A stretch of DNA of 55,858 bases, taken from positions 1-55,858 of the IMG/VR virus record IMGVR_UViG_3300017989_000139; one strand, 5' to 3'. A program made the position numbers and the translations under genes. The notes below the pieces were generated by a model. The model searched no databases. It was not told the DNA's origin and saw only the letters and a program-made list of their open reading frames with translations. The stretch's first letter is position 1. Every line of letters starts with the position of its first letter. Positions 21,666-30,686 of this stretch are shown here, piece by piece. Source of the DNA: a virus.

Positions 21666-24600
21666 TCTTCCTCGCTGTAATCTACATCTTCAGCGTCTTG
21701 CTGTTGACTGTAGTTTTGAATTTCAAGATCAAATCGTTTGATGTCTGCCGTTTCTACTTCTGGCAATGGTGAAGCACCACCACCCGCACCGGCTTCTGAA
21801 CCTGGAGGTGTCCCTTCTACCCCCGGTTCACCTGGAGGTGCTTCTTCTGCTCCTGGTTCGCCGCCACCCAACATCGGGCTAGGTCCACCAGCTTCCGTTC
21901 CCATTTCTTGTTCACCGGATGGGGCTCCTGGTACACCGACGCCCATAAGCTGTGGATTCTGTCCGATGATTTGCAGTTTCAGTTCTTGTAGTTTCTGGAT
22001 GGTATTGCGGGCGATGATCTGTTGAACCTCATCTTCCGGCATGTTCATAAAGCGTGTCAGAAGATCATAGTCGGCCATTATCATCGAACCTTTCAAGCTA
22101 GTAATGAAGTTCAATCGGGCTTGCAAAACTTCACTTCTACTCATTTCCCTCCAATCCGAGGGAGGAGTCATCCTAATCTCAAGATCTTGGTAGGATTCCT
22201 CAGGATATCCCCTGAGTTCCAGATGCCGTTCACAAACTTCGATAATACCATCCACATAATGAGCCTGGATTCTTTCGATCATACGAGCGAATCGCACGTC
22301 TTGGGCCGAAAGAGAAATCCTTGTTTGTTGGGGATCGCTGTTGTTAAAATAATTCTGTGGAAAGTTTAAAGCGGTGAAAAGCTTGTTTCTGAAGTAGAGA
22401 GCATCGTCAATTTCACCAAGATTTTGGGCACCTTGGAGGGTGTCGATTCTCGTATTAGAATTGGGTCGAATCGGTAGCCAGTAATCTTCATCGGCTGCTG
22501 GAGCATGCCATCTTTCTTCAACGACATTGGCCCCTTGACCACCGCCTCTTGTTCTGGCGACTTTCTTTTTACGGAATTGATCTTTCATCTTTTCGATGAA
22601 AGCTTCTGCTTTAAATGGCGGAAGTTTTCCAACATCAATGTAGAAAATTCTTCTTTCTGGGGCTCGGGTATTGTGAACCGGAATCCCATTGGCTATGAAG
22701 TTGTGTTCTTTATTGTCTACTGTAATATCGTAGACCTCTTCCCTGCCTGCATGTTCGACACTTTCTAGAGTTTCATATTCACCAAGCGGCTTTTTTGAAA
22801 TATAGACAGCCCAGGCTTTTGTTGGAGGCATCGTCCTTCCAGGTTCAATTTCGTGTCCTCCATCTCGCTCGCGATATCGTATGTGCCCGCTCGCCAAACC
22901 GGCAGAATGCCAAAGTTCCTTGATGTCTTCTATAAGTTGCTTATTGGCCATTTCGAACTCGGCAGTCCATAAACCCGAAGGCAAGATCTTAATGGCCGCA
23001 TCCGCATCTGCAAGACCTTCTAGAAAAGCTATTCTGATATGTTTCGGAGCCGAGAATACCCATTCGGGGATTCTTTTTGCATAAGTGCCGGGAATATACC
23101 CCATCTTTTTAAGGATTCTGGACCCCACAACAGAATGAACACAGAAATTACCGAGTCCCTCTGTTTTGCGTTTTCTGCGTTCTTGATTGAAACCAACTTT
23201 GCCAAAGTATCTTTTAAGTAATTTGGCATATCTAGAGTTAACTTCGTGATCGGAACCGGCAGAAAACGCAATGGCATATTCGTTTTTCCTCACACTCCCG
23301 TCGCCTATAAGGAATCCGAACAATCTTGCAAAATCGTTGTCTACAAAATCTGGCAATTTGATTTTTTCTGGTTTAATTTCACCCTTATTCTGAACTTTAA
23401 GATTTTCAGGGTTTAGACCGAAAACATCGCAAACTTCAGTGGCTTGGTCATAAGGCAACGCTTTTCCTTCGCTATAAAGAAATTGTTTGGTTCTGCCGGG
23501 GGTGCTTTGACACAGTCTCATCAATTCGCTTTTATTTTGATATTTTTTCTCGCGAAACAGTTTTCTCTGCCCCCGACTGAGTTTAGCCCATTTTTCTCCG
23601 ACAATTCTTGGAATCGCTACTGGCTTATTGCTCTCTCTCGTTACATTGATTAGTTGGTCTCGGCCCGGAATCAAATCTTGCACATCAACGTATTGAATGA
23701 TTCCGTTTCGGCTCACCAATACAGGATGGGTTCCCGTGGCCCGAAGGTCATTGTGTTTAGATTTTATTCGATAGACATCCTTTTCCCCATTGTTGATAAC
23801 GGCTCTCACGCGAGATCTTACTGTTCTGTCTTGCTCTTTGGTGAAGGTTATGTCGCCAATACGGATATCCTTAATGTACTTCCATCCTTCATCGACTCGG
23901 ATTCTAGCATCACCAGTCAAACAGAGTCGGTAGACTACCATTGCATCTTCCATCAGCCTTAATTGATGGGCGGGCCCGCGAGCAGGCTCGATCAAAGATT
24001 GTCCATATGGATAAAATGCTTTGCGATCATCTCCAATTCGGAAATGAACGATTTGTTTTGGAGCAAAGCGAATGGCGGTGGATTGTTGTAGATCCGCCTC
24101 CGTTGCTTTTGTTACTTCGTTTCGTGTAAGGGCTTGATAGTCGGGACCATCTTTACCTTGCTGAAACTCAACCAAGCGACACTTGGTAGTTTCGATTCGG
24201 TACATGCTATCCGGTGGTAGTTCCTGTACACCAAGGATTCCGTCCTTTGGATTCTCTGGGTTGGTCAGAAGTTCATAGAAACCATCACCAAAGATACACA
24301 ATCTTTTCAGGTAATTCCATGATCTTCGGTCAAGATTGAGCATTCTTCTACTGAACAAAAGCCACTCTAGTTCCTTCTTGATTTCCTGGCTTTTGCACTT
24401 AAGTTCGAATACATGGCCATTGTCCCCAATCTGGCAGTTATGAACGATCCCGGCACTATCGGTACAAAAATTCTCATGATCTTTGACCGAAAGGTCATAA
24501 ACATTAACTTCGTCATGTCGTTCGATATTGACTATTCGTTTGAAATCATGTTTACGACTTAATTCCCGATATTCGGCCATCGTAAAGCCAGCCTCTTCAA

Positions 24601-25444
24601 TCCATTTTTTGAATCGATCCCATTTGATGCCCGTGACTCTTTCGACTTCGGTAGTTGTTGCTCCATCTTCAAGCAATCGGGCAGCCATATTGACACGACT
24701 TTGTCGTTTGGTAACCTCTCCAGTTCGCCATTCATCTATGAACTGTCTTTCGCCTTTCCATCCGTCTTTGTAGGTGAAAATTCTTGGGAATACGTTTTTG
24801 GTTAACTTGTTAACGATGCGATTGGCATCCATTTTGTAAAATGCCTTCATCTCATCGTACATCTCGATGCCTCCCATCTCGATCCAGGTTCCATCCATTC
24901 GCAGAACTCGGTGGTCATCGGTAGCTATAAGTTGTGTGCCATCATGAAAGGTCACGCGAATTGTTTTGGCTTTTTTTACGAATCGAGGTTCATAAGCCCA
25001 GGCAAGAGTGTAATCGTCTTTGTCAAAATCCCAGGCATATACTAGGAATGGTTTTGGATTCTTTTTCCATTCCCTAGCCAGTTTTGCAATTTTTACATAG
25101 CCATCCCAAACGGTTGCCACTTTGGTATTAGCCCCCACACAAGCCTCTTCGGCAATTACGGTCATTGCCATTTCGATTTCAGCCAGATTTCGTAGACGCT
25201 CGTATTCTTTGTATCGAGCCAATCGGTTGGTGACGGTAGATAGGTCAATAAAATCATTACTATCGTGAAGTCGGATGCTGCCACGGGGGCCACCACCCCA
25301 AGCTTCGCCTCGCAAATCGGGGATCGCCTCAGGCATACCGATACCGGCACCACTTGGTTTACCCTTGGTTATGTTCCTTTGCTTTTCCAGGGGACCTTGT
25401 TCAAAGTTGTAGGTCCAAAGTTTATAAAAATCCCACCACGGCAT
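21662..25444 (-). CDS. portal protein, T4 gp20-like, with two inteins
   Basis: A 1260-codon frame encoding a portal of about 607 aa after removal of two inteins (residues 102-336 and 508-925). Extein features of T4-type portals: RLARYKEYERLRNLAEIEMA, RSWNYLKRLCIFGDGFYELL, PARGPAHQLRLMEDAMVVYR, TRAPERRIFYIDVGKLPPFK and FPQNYFNNSDPQQTRISLSA QDVRF. The C-terminal 120 residues are a Pro/Gly/Glu-rich tail longer than in T4 (524 aa). The portal forms the DNA entry ring at the head vertex. A GATAAATA motif and GAGAGGT Shine-Dalgarno lie upstream. Unspliced precursor would be non-functional, so both inteins should be active. Confidence 0.95.
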   Translation of the reverse strand: MPWWDFYKLWTYNFEQGPLEKQRNITKGKPSGAGIGMPEAIPDLRGEAWGGGPRGSIRLHDSNDFIDLSTVTNRLARYKEYERLRNLAEIEMAMTVIAEEACVGANTKVATVWDGYVKIAKLAREWKKNPKPFLVYAWDFDKDDYTLAWAYEPRFVKKAKTIRVTFHDGTQLIATDDHRVLRMDGTWIEMGGIEMYDEMKAFYKMDANRIVNKLTKNVFPRIFTYKDGWKGERQFIDEWRTGEVTKRQSRVNMAARLLEDGATTTEVERVTGIKWDRFKKWIEEAGFTMAEYRELSRKHDFKRIVNIERHDEVNVYDLSVKDHENFCTDSAGIVHNCQIGDNGHVFELKCKSQEIKKELEWLLFSRRMLNLDRRSWNYLKRLCIFGDGFYELLTNPENPKDGILGVQELPPDSMYRIETTKCRLVEFQQGKDGPDYQALTRNEVTKATEADLQQSTAIRFAPKQIVHFRIGDDRKAFYPYGQSLIEPARGPAHQLRLMEDAMVVYRLCLTGDARIRVDEGWKYIKDIRIGDITFTKEQDRTVRSRVRAVINNGEKDVYRIKSKHNDLRATGTHPVLVSRNGIIQYVDVQDLIPGRDQLINVTRESNKPVAIPRIVGEKWAKLSRGQRKLFREKKYQNKSELMRLCQSTPGRTKQFLYSEGKALPYDQATEVCDVFGLNPENLKVQNKGEIKPEKIKLPDFVDNDFARLFGFLIGDGSVRKNEYAIAFSAGSDHEVNSRYAKLLKRYFGKVGFNQERRKRKTEGLGNFCVHSVVGSRILKKMGYIPGTYAKRIPEWVFSAPKHIRIAFLEGLADADAAIKILPSGLWTAEFEMANKQLIEDIKELWHSAGLASGHIRYRERDGGHEIEPGRTMPPTKAWAVYISKKPLGEYETLESVEHAGREEVYDITVDNKEHNFIANGIPVHNTRAPERRIFYIDVGKLPPFKAEAFIEKMKDQFRKKKVARTRGGGQGANVVEERWHAPAADEDYWLPIRPNSNTRIDTLQGAQNLGEIDDALYFRNKLFTALNFPQNYFNNSDPQQTRISLSAQDVRFARMIERIQAHYVDGIIEVCERHLELRGYPEESYQDLEIRMTPPSDWREMSRSEVLQARLNFITSLKGSMIMADYDLLTRFMNMPEDEVQQIIARNTIQKLQELKLQIIGQNPQLMGVGVPGAPSGEQEMGTEAGGPSPMLGGGEPGAEEAPPGEPGVEGTPPGSEAGAGGGASPLPEVETADIKRFDLEIQNYSQQQDAEDVDYSEEE
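22670..23923 (-). other. intein 2 of portal, with LAGLIDADG homing endonuclease
   Basis: Residues 508-925 (418 aa) of the portal precursor. It begins CLTGDARIRVDEGWKYIKDI (Cys1, block A), then block B LRATGTHPVLVS. It ends VYDITVDNKEHNFIANGIPV HN, with terminal Asn925, followed by Thr926 as the +1 nucleophile. The two dodecapeptides are LFGFLIGDGSV and FLEGLADADAAI. It should be able to home into intein-less portal alleles. Confidence 0.95.
24437..25141 (-). other. intein 1 of portal, without recognisable LAGLIDADG
   Basis: Residues 102-336 (235 aa) of the portal precursor. It starts CVGANTKVATVWDGYVKIAK, has block B QLIATDDHRVLRMDGTWIEM, and ends NVYDLSVKDHENFCTDSAGI VHN, followed by Cys337. 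The middle holds a short insert with a helix-turn-helix look (LEDGATTTEVERVTGIKWDR) instead of an endonuclease, suggesting a degenerate or minimal intein. Confidence 0.93.
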
Positions 25445-25470
25445 GTATTACCTCTCTTTTCTAGTTGCCG

Positions 25471-25478
25471 TATTTATC
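25471..25478 (-). promoter_or_regulatory. candidate late promoter of the portal gene (GATAAATA)
   Basis: GATAAATA 27 bp upstream of the portal ATG, followed by GGCAACTAGAAAAGAGAGGT. The terminase gene has a closely similar leader (TATAAATGAGCAACTAGAAG), so the two leaders share a common pattern. Confidence 0.5.
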
Positions 25479-25503
25479 TACCGCCTACACTCTTATTTAT
25501 TAC

Positions 25504-26106
25504 ATGAAGAATGTTGTTTTTATCATGAGCCACTTCGGGTCGGGATCGTTCGATCTTGTTCGAATGATGAACCGTAATCCCCGAATCACTATCGAAAATT
25601 CGGGAGCCAGATATTACCATCCCGATGACCTGGAATGGCTTTTTTCGAAGGAGCATAAGCTCAAAAATGCGGCTGCAATCTATGGTGACCATATTCTCCT
25701 AAATGCTAATTTTGCGTGTGATGCATTGCTAAAAGCCTATAAATTCATCTATGTGATCCGTTCGGCCAAAATGGCTCTAAATCGGATCGTAACCCAAAGT
25801 AAGTTTTCAGAGAAAAACACTCTTTCGTATTACGCATTTCGTCTTACTCGCATCTCCGAAATGGCAAAAGCTACTCCCGGAGCCGTCCTTCTAACGTGGG
25901 AGGATTTGACAAGTGCCACGGGTCTGCCGCTTATAGAAGAGTATTTGGGGCTCAAGACACAATTAGAACCCACAATAGACGAATTTGTGCAAGACGAGAC
26001 CCAAACACAGTGTAATCTACCTTCAGAGCTAATTCAGCAGGGACAAGAAGCATATGAGCGATATTTGTACTATTTGAAGCAATTAGATCTCAGGTCTAAT
26101 CTGTGA
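25504..26106 (+). CDS. sulfotransferase-like protein
   Basis: A 200-aa protein. NVVFIMSHFGSGSFDLVRMM resembles the PAPS-binding loop of sulfotransferases (SHx-x-SGS), and KFIYVIRSAKMALNRIVTQS resembles the second, R-x-x-x-x-x-x-S motif. LLTWEDLTSATGLPLIEEYL resembles the downstream dimerisation segment. Starts at 25504 (MKNVV). It is on the opposite strand from, and inserted within, the terminase-portal block, typical of an accessory gene. Its last 11 bp overlap the convergent 26096 gene. The acceptor is unknown. Confidence 0.6.
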   Translation: MKNVVFIMSHFGSGSFDLVRMMNRNPRITIENSGARYYHPDDLEWLFSKEHKLKNAAAIYGDHILLNANFACDALLKAYKFIYVIRSAKMALNRIVTQSKFSEKNTLSYYAFRLTRISEMAKATPGAVLLTWEDLTSATGLPLIEEYLGLKTQLEPTIDEFVQDETQTQCNLPSELIQQGQEAYERYLYYLKQLDLRSNL

Positions 26107-26437
26107 GGATGTCCATATCCGGTTCTTGGTCCTTGTTCTGGATTTCTCGGATTTTTTGTTCTTGCTCTCCAATCATCTTGTCGATATTGGCGATAACGTT
26201 GTCTCTCTGTTGTGGGTTAAGTGGTGGAGCCATCATCTGACTGCTTTGTAGATCGAACTCCCACTTTTGACGAGGGGTCATTTGTGATCCCCTCTTACAT
26301 CTTCGGTTTTCAACCTTGTCAATTTCGTTAATAGCCCGAAACATATGGTAACGAGCATCTCTTAACGCAAAATCTTCAGGTAGAAGCCGGATCGCCTCTT
26401 CGATTAGTTTCTTAGTTCTTTCAGTATTGTTTTTCAT
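26096..26437 (-). CDS. hypothetical helical protein
   Basis: A 113-aa helical protein starting MKNNTERTKKLIEEAIRLLP, with RHMFRAINEIDK-type helices and a Gln/Glu-rich end. AGGGA lies before the ATG at 26437, which overlaps the endonuclease stop (ATGA). In T4-like phages small genes occur between gp17 and gp20 (gp18, gp19, tail sheath and tube), but this is neither. Function unknown. Possibly displaced from directly behind the terminase by the endonuclease gene. Confidence 0.65.
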   Translation of the reverse strand: MKNNTERTKKLIEEAIRLLPEDFALRDARYHMFRAINEIDKVENRRCKRGSQMTPRQKWEFDLQSSQMMAPPLNPQQRDNVIANIDKMIGEQEQKIREIQNKDQEPDMDILTD

Positions 26438-27342
26438 ATTTCCCTTGAAACGTGTTTCCACGATCTTCCTTTAATGATATTGCCCGCATTGCCAACGGTG
26501 GTTCCCTTAATTTTGGCAATATTGCTTAAAAGCATCCCTTCTGTCCTTAATCTAATTATATCTCGTACATCTTCTTCTGTTAGCTTTGTCGCGTTGTTTT
26601 GACTGCCGCATTGATTGCCATGGTATTTTCTTTTTGCTTGTTGGAAGCACATTTTGTCGGACGATTTGTTATTCGCGATCCATTGGTTTTTACACTTGTT
26701 GTTGCAAAACCTTTGTCGCTTTTCTTTTCTCACAAACATTTCATGGCATTGCTCGCACTGATGTTTCGGGGCCGGTAATCCTGGATAATCTTTGTTTAAG
26801 TCTATACCAAGTGCTTTAAGCTCTTTTCTTTGCAAAACAACTAGCGTTCCGGGATAATGTTCTTTGAATAGAGAGATTTTTCGTTGGCTTTCTTCGGTAA
26901 GCCAGCCTTTGATTTCGACATAGTGATTTTTTTCTATCCAAAAATCAGGCGTGTATGCTGATCCATTTGGCAATACAAATGTTTCGGGCTCATATTCCCA
27001 TGTTATGCCTTGATCGGTTAAAAAGTAAGCAAAGGCAACTTCCCAGCGGCTTCTCATAGAGACCGTAGTTCCATCAGGGCATTTGACCCAATATCTTTTC
27101 TTGCTTCTGGATTTCTTACCAAAATTGGGATGATTTGAACCCCGTTTAGATTCGCTAATTTTACGCCTATGGTCGGACGAGAATTTGTGTCCTTTTTTAA
27201 ATCCCGGTTTACGAGTTCGGATTTTGTATTTGTTAATGTATTTGTTGATGGTGCTATAAGCACAATCTTTAATTTGGGCAATTTCTTGCATTGTTAATTT
27301 TTGTTTGGCATACAATTCAATCAATTCTTGTTTCCCAATCAT
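26434..27342 (-). CDS. homing endonuclease with NUMOD3-like and PD-(D/E)XK domains
   Basis: A 302-aa free-standing endonuclease candidate. The N-terminal HTH (LTMQEIAQIKDCAYSTINKY) is followed by a NUMOD3-like segment (FKKGHKFSSDHRRKISESKR). The nuclease core is MRSRWEVAFAYFLTDQGITW, with YTPDFWIEKNHYVEIKGW supplying D and ExK. A zinc finger (CEQCHEMFVRKEKRQRFCNN KC) and a C-terminal HTH (EEDVRDIIRLRTEGMLLSNI AKIKG) follow. It begins 2 bp after the terminase stop and overlaps the next gene by 4 bp, so it has slipped neatly into the operon. The shared E..D..ExK type with the 14848 gene is notable. Confidence 0.85.
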   Translation of the reverse strand: MIGKQELIELYAKQKLTMQEIAQIKDCAYSTINKYINKYKIRTRKPGFKKGHKFSSDHRRKISESKRGSNHPNFGKKSRSKKRYWVKCPDGTTVSMRSRWEVAFAYFLTDQGITWEYEPETFVLPNGSAYTPDFWIEKNHYVEIKGWLTEESQRKISLFKEHYPGTLVVLQRKELKALGIDLNKDYPGLPAPKHQCEQCHEMFVRKEKRQRFCNNKCKNQWIANNKSSDKMCFQQAKRKYHGNQCGSQNNATKLTEEDVRDIIRLRTEGMLLSNIAKIKGTTVGNAGNIIKGRSWKHVSREI

Positions 27343-27343
27343 A

Positions 27344-29236
27344 TCAACAATAATAGAGTAGACTACCAGCCAAAAACAACCAGTTTATCATCCAGCCGAA
27401 CTCACGGAGTAATTTATCGTGTTTTCTCTTAATATTAAAAGTAACTGGAGCCAAAAGTTCATCTGAATCCGGGGCCAAAATAGGATCTTCAGATTCTATG
27501 GCAAGCCAATCCTTTTGACTGCCTTCTATGATCTCCTGCTGAATTTCCTTATACATTTCCGATTTAAAGATTTTAGTCATCTCTTCAGGGACATCGGCCC
27601 CAACCGGAATACCCTGCATTTGTTCATCTCGCACACGTAATGCAAAACAGGAAGCCATAATGGCATCGTCATGCTTGCCCTTTGTTGCCTCGGCCTTTTT
27701 CTTTTGAGGATTGTAGACAAAAGTTTTTAATTCATGAACGAATCTTTGGCTGTTGATTCTGGCCGTGTTGTTGTGTAGTCGTTGTTGTAGAGCCTCCAAA
27801 TACAGAGAGCGATTCGTTACTTGAATCTTGATTCCAGGGGTATTGACAACAACTTTTTTGGTTTCATAGTGAAGGTTTTCGTAGGCCAAATCGTTTTGAA
27901 GCATGCTTACTATCGCTCCACCGTAAGAATTGTTTTCTACAACGACTAAAGCAGTATTATAGAATTGCCCAAGCTGATGAATAATTTGAGCGTAGATGTA
28001 TGGTGGCACAAGATTACTGTAAAATTCAGCAACTTGCTCCAAGGTAGATATATCGAATACCTCAAAACATTGGTTGTCGTCGCCTTTGCCCTCCGAAGAA
28101 TCCACTCCTATTATGTATTCCTGGCCGTCTTGAGGCTCTTTCCAAATCCAAAGGGCTCCATCTGGCCATTTTTGCTTTTTGGCATCTCTGTTTGTCCATT
28201 TTTCAAAAGCGGTTCTAATTGGAGGGCTGGCTTTAGTATATCTGTTTAGTTGACCAATGATGTGGGGTGATATAAAAGTCTCTCCAGATCCGAGGAAGTC
28301 GCGAAGAATCTCTTGCTGCCACTTTTTCTCGCCAAGGTTTGCTTTTGTAATATCAGCCCATTCTGGATTGGCATAGACCGGATGTTCCCAATAATCAATG
28401 TCGATTACATTGAAAAAGTTTTCGTTCGCTTGGGCACCATGATACATTTCCTCATACCAGTTACCTAAGCCATTGACTGTGGAAACAACATTGATTTTTC
28501 CCCCCGTAGCGACAACTGGATACATAGCCTTCCAGTGATCGTTCATGCCCGGAATGAAGGCGGCCTCATCAATGATAATTAAACTAGCTGATTTACCACG
28601 GGCAGCTTCCGGTGTGTAAAAGCAAATTTTAGAGCCGAGATCATGGAATTGTTTTTCGTGTTTGCTAATGTCAGCCTTTTCACGGTCATACATCCAAGTT
28701 GGGAAATTATCCATCGCTTTCTTTGCGATATCCCCGGCTGCCAGAGCTTCGCGGTCTGTTTTTGACAGAACGTAGATTTGTTGATCTTTCCTAAACATCG
28801 CTTGCCATAGCCCATAGAGTACCGCAACGGTAGTCAAACCCCCCTGTCGGAACTTGGAGACCATATTGTATTTGTGATTTCGATAGCAATCGATCACTCG
28901 CCGCTGATATTTGTAAAGCACGAATGGAATTGTTCCGTGTACCGGATGCAGAATTTTGACGTACCGGTGACAGAAGTAGTAGAAGCTTTGCATTATTTTC
29001 ATCACTTCTTCGACTTGTTTCTCGGGCGAGAAGTAATTTTGGTCGTCTGTTGTTTCGCCTATTGGTATTTCCAATTCATATTGGTCTAATTCGTAGTAGT
29101 TCGAATAGACCTTTTTCCACTCCCGATGTTTGACTAGTTCTTTTACGGAATCAAACTGGACATAGAAGTCCTCGAAATTCTGGGTTGGGTAAATCAGATC
29201 AACAGGCCTTTTGGGCAAAGACTGAAATTCATCCAT
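27344..29236 (-). CDS. terminase large subunit, T4 gp17-like
   Basis: A 630-aa packaging motor. The ATPase domain shows FVLYKYQRRVIDCYRNHKYN, Walker A MVSKFRQGGLTT (about 126-136; the usual Gly-Lys is replaced, as in some RQxGxTT terminases), Walker B SASLIIIDEAAF (216-227) and NVVSTVNGLGNWY (coupling motif). The nuclease domain has YIIGVDSSEGKGDD (Asp), ALVVVENNSYGGA (Glu) and GKHDDAIMASC (Asp). No intein interrupts it. GGAG before the ATG and TATAAATG upstream. The C-terminus FGWMINWLFLAGSLLYYC is unusually hydrophobic and may have been altered by the adjacent endonuclease insertion. Confidence 0.95.
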   Translation of the reverse strand: MDEFQSLPKRPVDLIYPTQNFEDFYVQFDSVKELVKHREWKKVYSNYYELDQYELEIPIGETTDDQNYFSPEKQVEEVMKIMQSFYYFCHRYVKILHPVHGTIPFVLYKYQRRVIDCYRNHKYNMVSKFRQGGLTTVAVLYGLWQAMFRKDQQIYVLSKTDREALAAGDIAKKAMDNFPTWMYDREKADISKHEKQFHDLGSKICFYTPEAARGKSASLIIIDEAAFIPGMNDHWKAMYPVVATGGKINVVSTVNGLGNWYEEMYHGAQANENFFNVIDIDYWEHPVYANPEWADITKANLGEKKWQQEILRDFLGSGETFISPHIIGQLNRYTKASPPIRTAFEKWTNRDAKKQKWPDGALWIWKEPQDGQEYIIGVDSSEGKGDDNQCFEVFDISTLEQVAEFYSNLVPPYIYAQIIHQLGQFYNTALVVVENNSYGGAIVSMLQNDLAYENLHYETKKVVVNTPGIKIQVTNRSLYLEALQQRLHNNTARINSQRFVHELKTFVYNPQKKKAEATKGKHDDAIMASCFALRVRDEQMQGIPVGADVPEEMTKIFKSEMYKEIQQEIIEGSQKDWLAIESEDPILAPDSDELLAPVTFNIKRKHDKLLREFGWMINWLFLAGSLLYYC

Positions 29237-29256
29237 ATTTTCTCCTTCTAGTTGCT

Positions 29257-29264
29257 CATTTATA
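29257..29264 (-). promoter_or_regulatory. candidate late promoter of terL (TATAAATG)
   Basis: TATAAATG on the minus strand 21 bp upstream of the terminase ATG, followed by GAAGGAG. One mismatch to the T4 late consensus. Confidence 0.5.
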
Positions 29265-29286
29265 TAGGAATCAAAAAGAGGGAATT

Positions 29287-29541
29287 ATGCCGAAGAACTC
29301 TGAAAACCCATCTAAAACCAAAAAATTCTTCATTGGTCCCATCGTTGGTACTACTGGTTTTTTAGCTCTTACCTTGCAAGCCATTTGGTATGCATTGGTT
29401 TCTTTTTTCACTGGCCAATGGATCAAGAGACAACAGCGGGGGCAAAAGAAAGAACAGCCACAAGAGCAAAAAAAAGAAGAAAAAGAAGAAATGGATAATG
29501 GTTGGGTTGATCCGTTGAAATCAAGAAAGAGAAAATCATGA
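29287..29541 (+). CDS. small single-span membrane protein
   Basis: An 84-aa protein with one strong transmembrane segment (FFIGPIVGTTGFLALTLQAI and on to WYALVSFF) flanked by basic residues, then a Gln/Glu/Lys-rich tail. The start at 29287 has GAGGG before it. It overlaps the M28 peptidase gene by 4 bp (ATGA), so the two are coupled and may act together at the inner membrane. No family recognised. Confidence 0.7.
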   Translation: MPKNSENPSKTKKFFIGPIVGTTGFLALTLQAIWYALVSFFTGQWIKRQQRGQKKEQPQEQKKEEKEEMDNGWVDPLKSRKRKS

Positions 29542-30686
29542 AAAACAATCAAACAACGACGATCTTGATCGTCCTGACAGCTTTATTGGCAGTCACCTTT
29601 GTGGTGCTTCATACGAAGGTTTCAAACCGAGTAGAATCAACACCTCCACCAAACGAGGGAATGCCCTATACAACACCTCCACCGATTGAACCAAATTACA
29701 CATTAGAGGATGCTGTCAATTCAATCACACAAGATGAATGTAAAGAACATCTCTACAAACTAGCCGACAACGCATGGGAAGGCAGGATGTCGGGGAAGAG
29801 AGGAAATGTCCTGGCGGCTGCCTATATTAAGGAACAATTTGAAAAGGCTGGACTTAAAACCGAATATCAGAAATTCGGAATTTCTAGGATGAATCCAGGC
29901 CCCAAGAATGAAACTGGTGATGACTTTACCCAAAACATTTATGGCTGGATTGAAGGAAGCGATCCTGAACTTAAAAATGAAATTGTGGTTATCGGAGCCC
30001 ATATGGATCATATCGGCTATGGACCCAAAATGTCTCGCACCCCTCAACGTAGGGAGATCCACCCCGGTGCAGATGACAATGCATCGGGCACCGTTGCTTT
30101 GATAGAAATGGCAAAAGCTTTTGCTATGTTAAAACCAAAACGAACTGTCGTTCTTCAAGCATACAGTGCTGAAGAAATGGGCCTGATTGGAAGCCGATTC
30201 TATTGCGACAATCCAACCTTTCCTAAACATGATCCCGATATAAAGAAACACATCTTTATGCTCAACATGGATATGATCGGACACCTGGGTAGCAGGACAG
30301 TCTTTGCCGTTTCGTTTCGTGATGGCGAAAGCTCTGTCGATGTTCAACGTTATATCGCAGAACTCAATGAAAAATATGCCTTCGGCAGAAGAATCACCAG
30401 TACGCGAGGAAGTGGCTCAGATCACGTTAGTTTCTACAACAAGAGGATTCCCGTTGCCTTTCTGCATACAGGATTAACAAACACATATCACACTCCAAGC
30501 GATACCGCCGACACAATTGATTGCTATGGAATGCATAAGGTCGCCCAATACGGCTTTGAATTGGCATGGAAAATCGCAAACAAGGATAAGGCTCCAGCCT
30601 TTAATCACGCAAAATTCAAAGAACTAGAATATACTCATGACCATGGACACATGCTCTTCCATGGTTATCATAAGGAGGCCAAATGA
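29538..30686 (+). CDS. membrane-anchored M28-family zinc aminopeptidase
   Basis: A 382-aa M28 peptidase. Residues 8-25 form an N-terminal signal anchor (ILIVLTALLAVTFVVLH), then a Pro-rich linker. All co-catalytic zinc ligands are visible: GAHMDHIG (His155, Asp157), PGADDNASGT (Asp179), AYSAEEMGLIGS (Glu212, Glu213), NMDMIG (Asp245) and NTYHTPSDTAD (His). It should be a periplasmic or outer-face aminopeptidase or carboxypeptidase. Such enzymes are unusual in phages. It is flanked by coupled small genes, and the 30683 gene overlaps its stop by 4 bp. Possible roles: processing envelope peptides or exported phage proteins. Confidence 0.9.
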   Translation: MKNNQTTTILIVLTALLAVTFVVLHTKVSNRVESTPPPNEGMPYTTPPPIEPNYTLEDAVNSITQDECKEHLYKLADNAWEGRMSGKRGNVLAAAYIKEQFEKAGLKTEYQKFGISRMNPGPKNETGDDFTQNIYGWIEGSDPELKNEIVVIGAHMDHIGYGPKMSRTPQRREIHPGADDNASGTVALIEMAKAFAMLKPKRTVVLQAYSAEEMGLIGSRFYCDNPTFPKHDPDIKKHIFMLNMDMIGHLGSRTVFAVSFRDGESSVDVQRYIAELNEKYAFGRRITSTRGSGSDHVSFYNKRIPVAFLHTGLTNTYHTPSDTADTIDCYGMHKVAQYGFELAWKIANKDKAPAFNHAKFKELEYTHDHGHMLFHGYHKEAK

